Source: Arhodomonas aquaeolei DSM 8974
GTDB lineage: Bacteria > Pseudomonadota > Gammaproteobacteria > Nitrococcales > Nitrococcaceae
Length of the DNA stretch: 64,000 bases
Direction of reading: 5' to 3'
Assembly (NCBI RefSeq): GCF_000374645.1
Contig: NZ_KB894803.1
Coordinates: 1-64,000, forward strand
Shown here: positions 63,950 through 64,000 of the stretch, piece by piece
Position numbering within the stretch: position 1 is the stretch's first letter
How the letters are laid out: each line of letters opens with the position of its first letter
Program-made: the position numbers and the translations under genes
The notes under the pieces: model-generated
Told to the model about the DNA's origin: nothing
Seen by the model: the letters and a program-made list of their open reading frames with translations, nothing else
The model's database searches: none

Positions 63950-64000
63950 CTACTCCACTTGGTTCTGGAAGGCGGACAGCATCAAGCGTGCCAACGGCGA
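63950..64000 (-). CDS. C-terminal end of an upstream gene (partial)
   Basis: On the minus strand an open frame enters from the right edge and ends with a TAG at 63952-63950, four bases before the pxpA start. The 16 visible residues end AFQNQVE. Tight spacing suggests the first part of the same operon, but the protein cannot be identified. Confidence 0.4.
   Translation of the reverse strand, partial: SPLARLMLSAFQNQVE

Overview
The window is about 64 kb of a high-GC gammaproteobacterial chromosome that spans the replication-origin region. The order gyrB-recF-dnaN-dnaA / rpmH-rnpA-yidD-yidC-mnmE-mnmG-rsmG-parA-parB-atpIBEFHAGDC-glmU-glmS is the classic gammaproteobacterial origin neighbourhood. 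Stacked ATGA stop/start overlaps, strong GC bias and the glnA-DUF4124-glnL-glnG order fit a Pseudomonas- or Chromatiales-like lineage; the genus cannot be read from the sequence. No rRNA, tRNA, CRISPR array, insertion sequence or prophage was seen.

Layout. (1) 1-4285: a DUF6708 membrane protein, then a minus-strand group with a D-lactate/glycolate-type FAD dehydrogenase, trmL, an outer-membrane-like protein and sseA. (2) 4286-14013: an aliphatic-amide utilisation locus in an unusual arrangement: amiC, amiR, a Tat-secreted amide/urea-type binding protein with two permeases and two ATPases, amiE amidase and the amiB AAA chaperone. AmiE and AmiC align closely with the remembered Pseudomonas aeruginosa proteins, but the AmiS channel is replaced by a five-gene ABC transporter. 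Two leaders (before amiC and before fmdD) each carry a two-hairpin ANTAR-type antiterminator whose second hairpin overlaps the 5' arm of a strong intrinsic terminator. A third two-hairpin copy lies just after amiR. (3) 14078-18814 (minus): glnG, glnL, a DUF4124 protein and glnA, with a sigma54 promoter and two NtrC-type palindromes. (4) 19128-23474: glyQ, glyS, gmhB and an acyltransferase. (5) 23601-29870 (minus): gyrB, recF (with two perfect parS sites inside it), dnaN and dnaA, with DnaA boxes on both sides of dnaA. (6) 30066-48509: rpmH to glmS, containing the RNA-modification, chromosome-partition, F-ATPase and amino-sugar genes. (7) 48702-55424 (minus): a DUF2182/DUF1326 pair, a FUSC-type transporter, a secreted metallo-beta-lactamase-fold protein and a DASS-type transporter. 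(8) 55899-64000 (minus): a ribose-type ABC transporter downstream of a biotin-dependent carboxylase-like set (carrier protein, two carboxyltransferase-like subunits, biotin carboxylase) and a PxpA-type protein.

How it works together. The amide locus would import short amides, hydrolyse them to ammonia and a carboxylate, and be switched on by AmiC/AmiR antitermination. The ammonia would be assimilated by the adjacent NtrBC-controlled glutamine synthetase. The carboxylase-like cluster at the right end may process another amide, lactam or urea-like compound, so the two flanks of the origin region both carry nitrogen-scavenging functions. The main new observation is the double, apparently self-activating, ANTAR antitermination circuit with an extra possible decoy motif.
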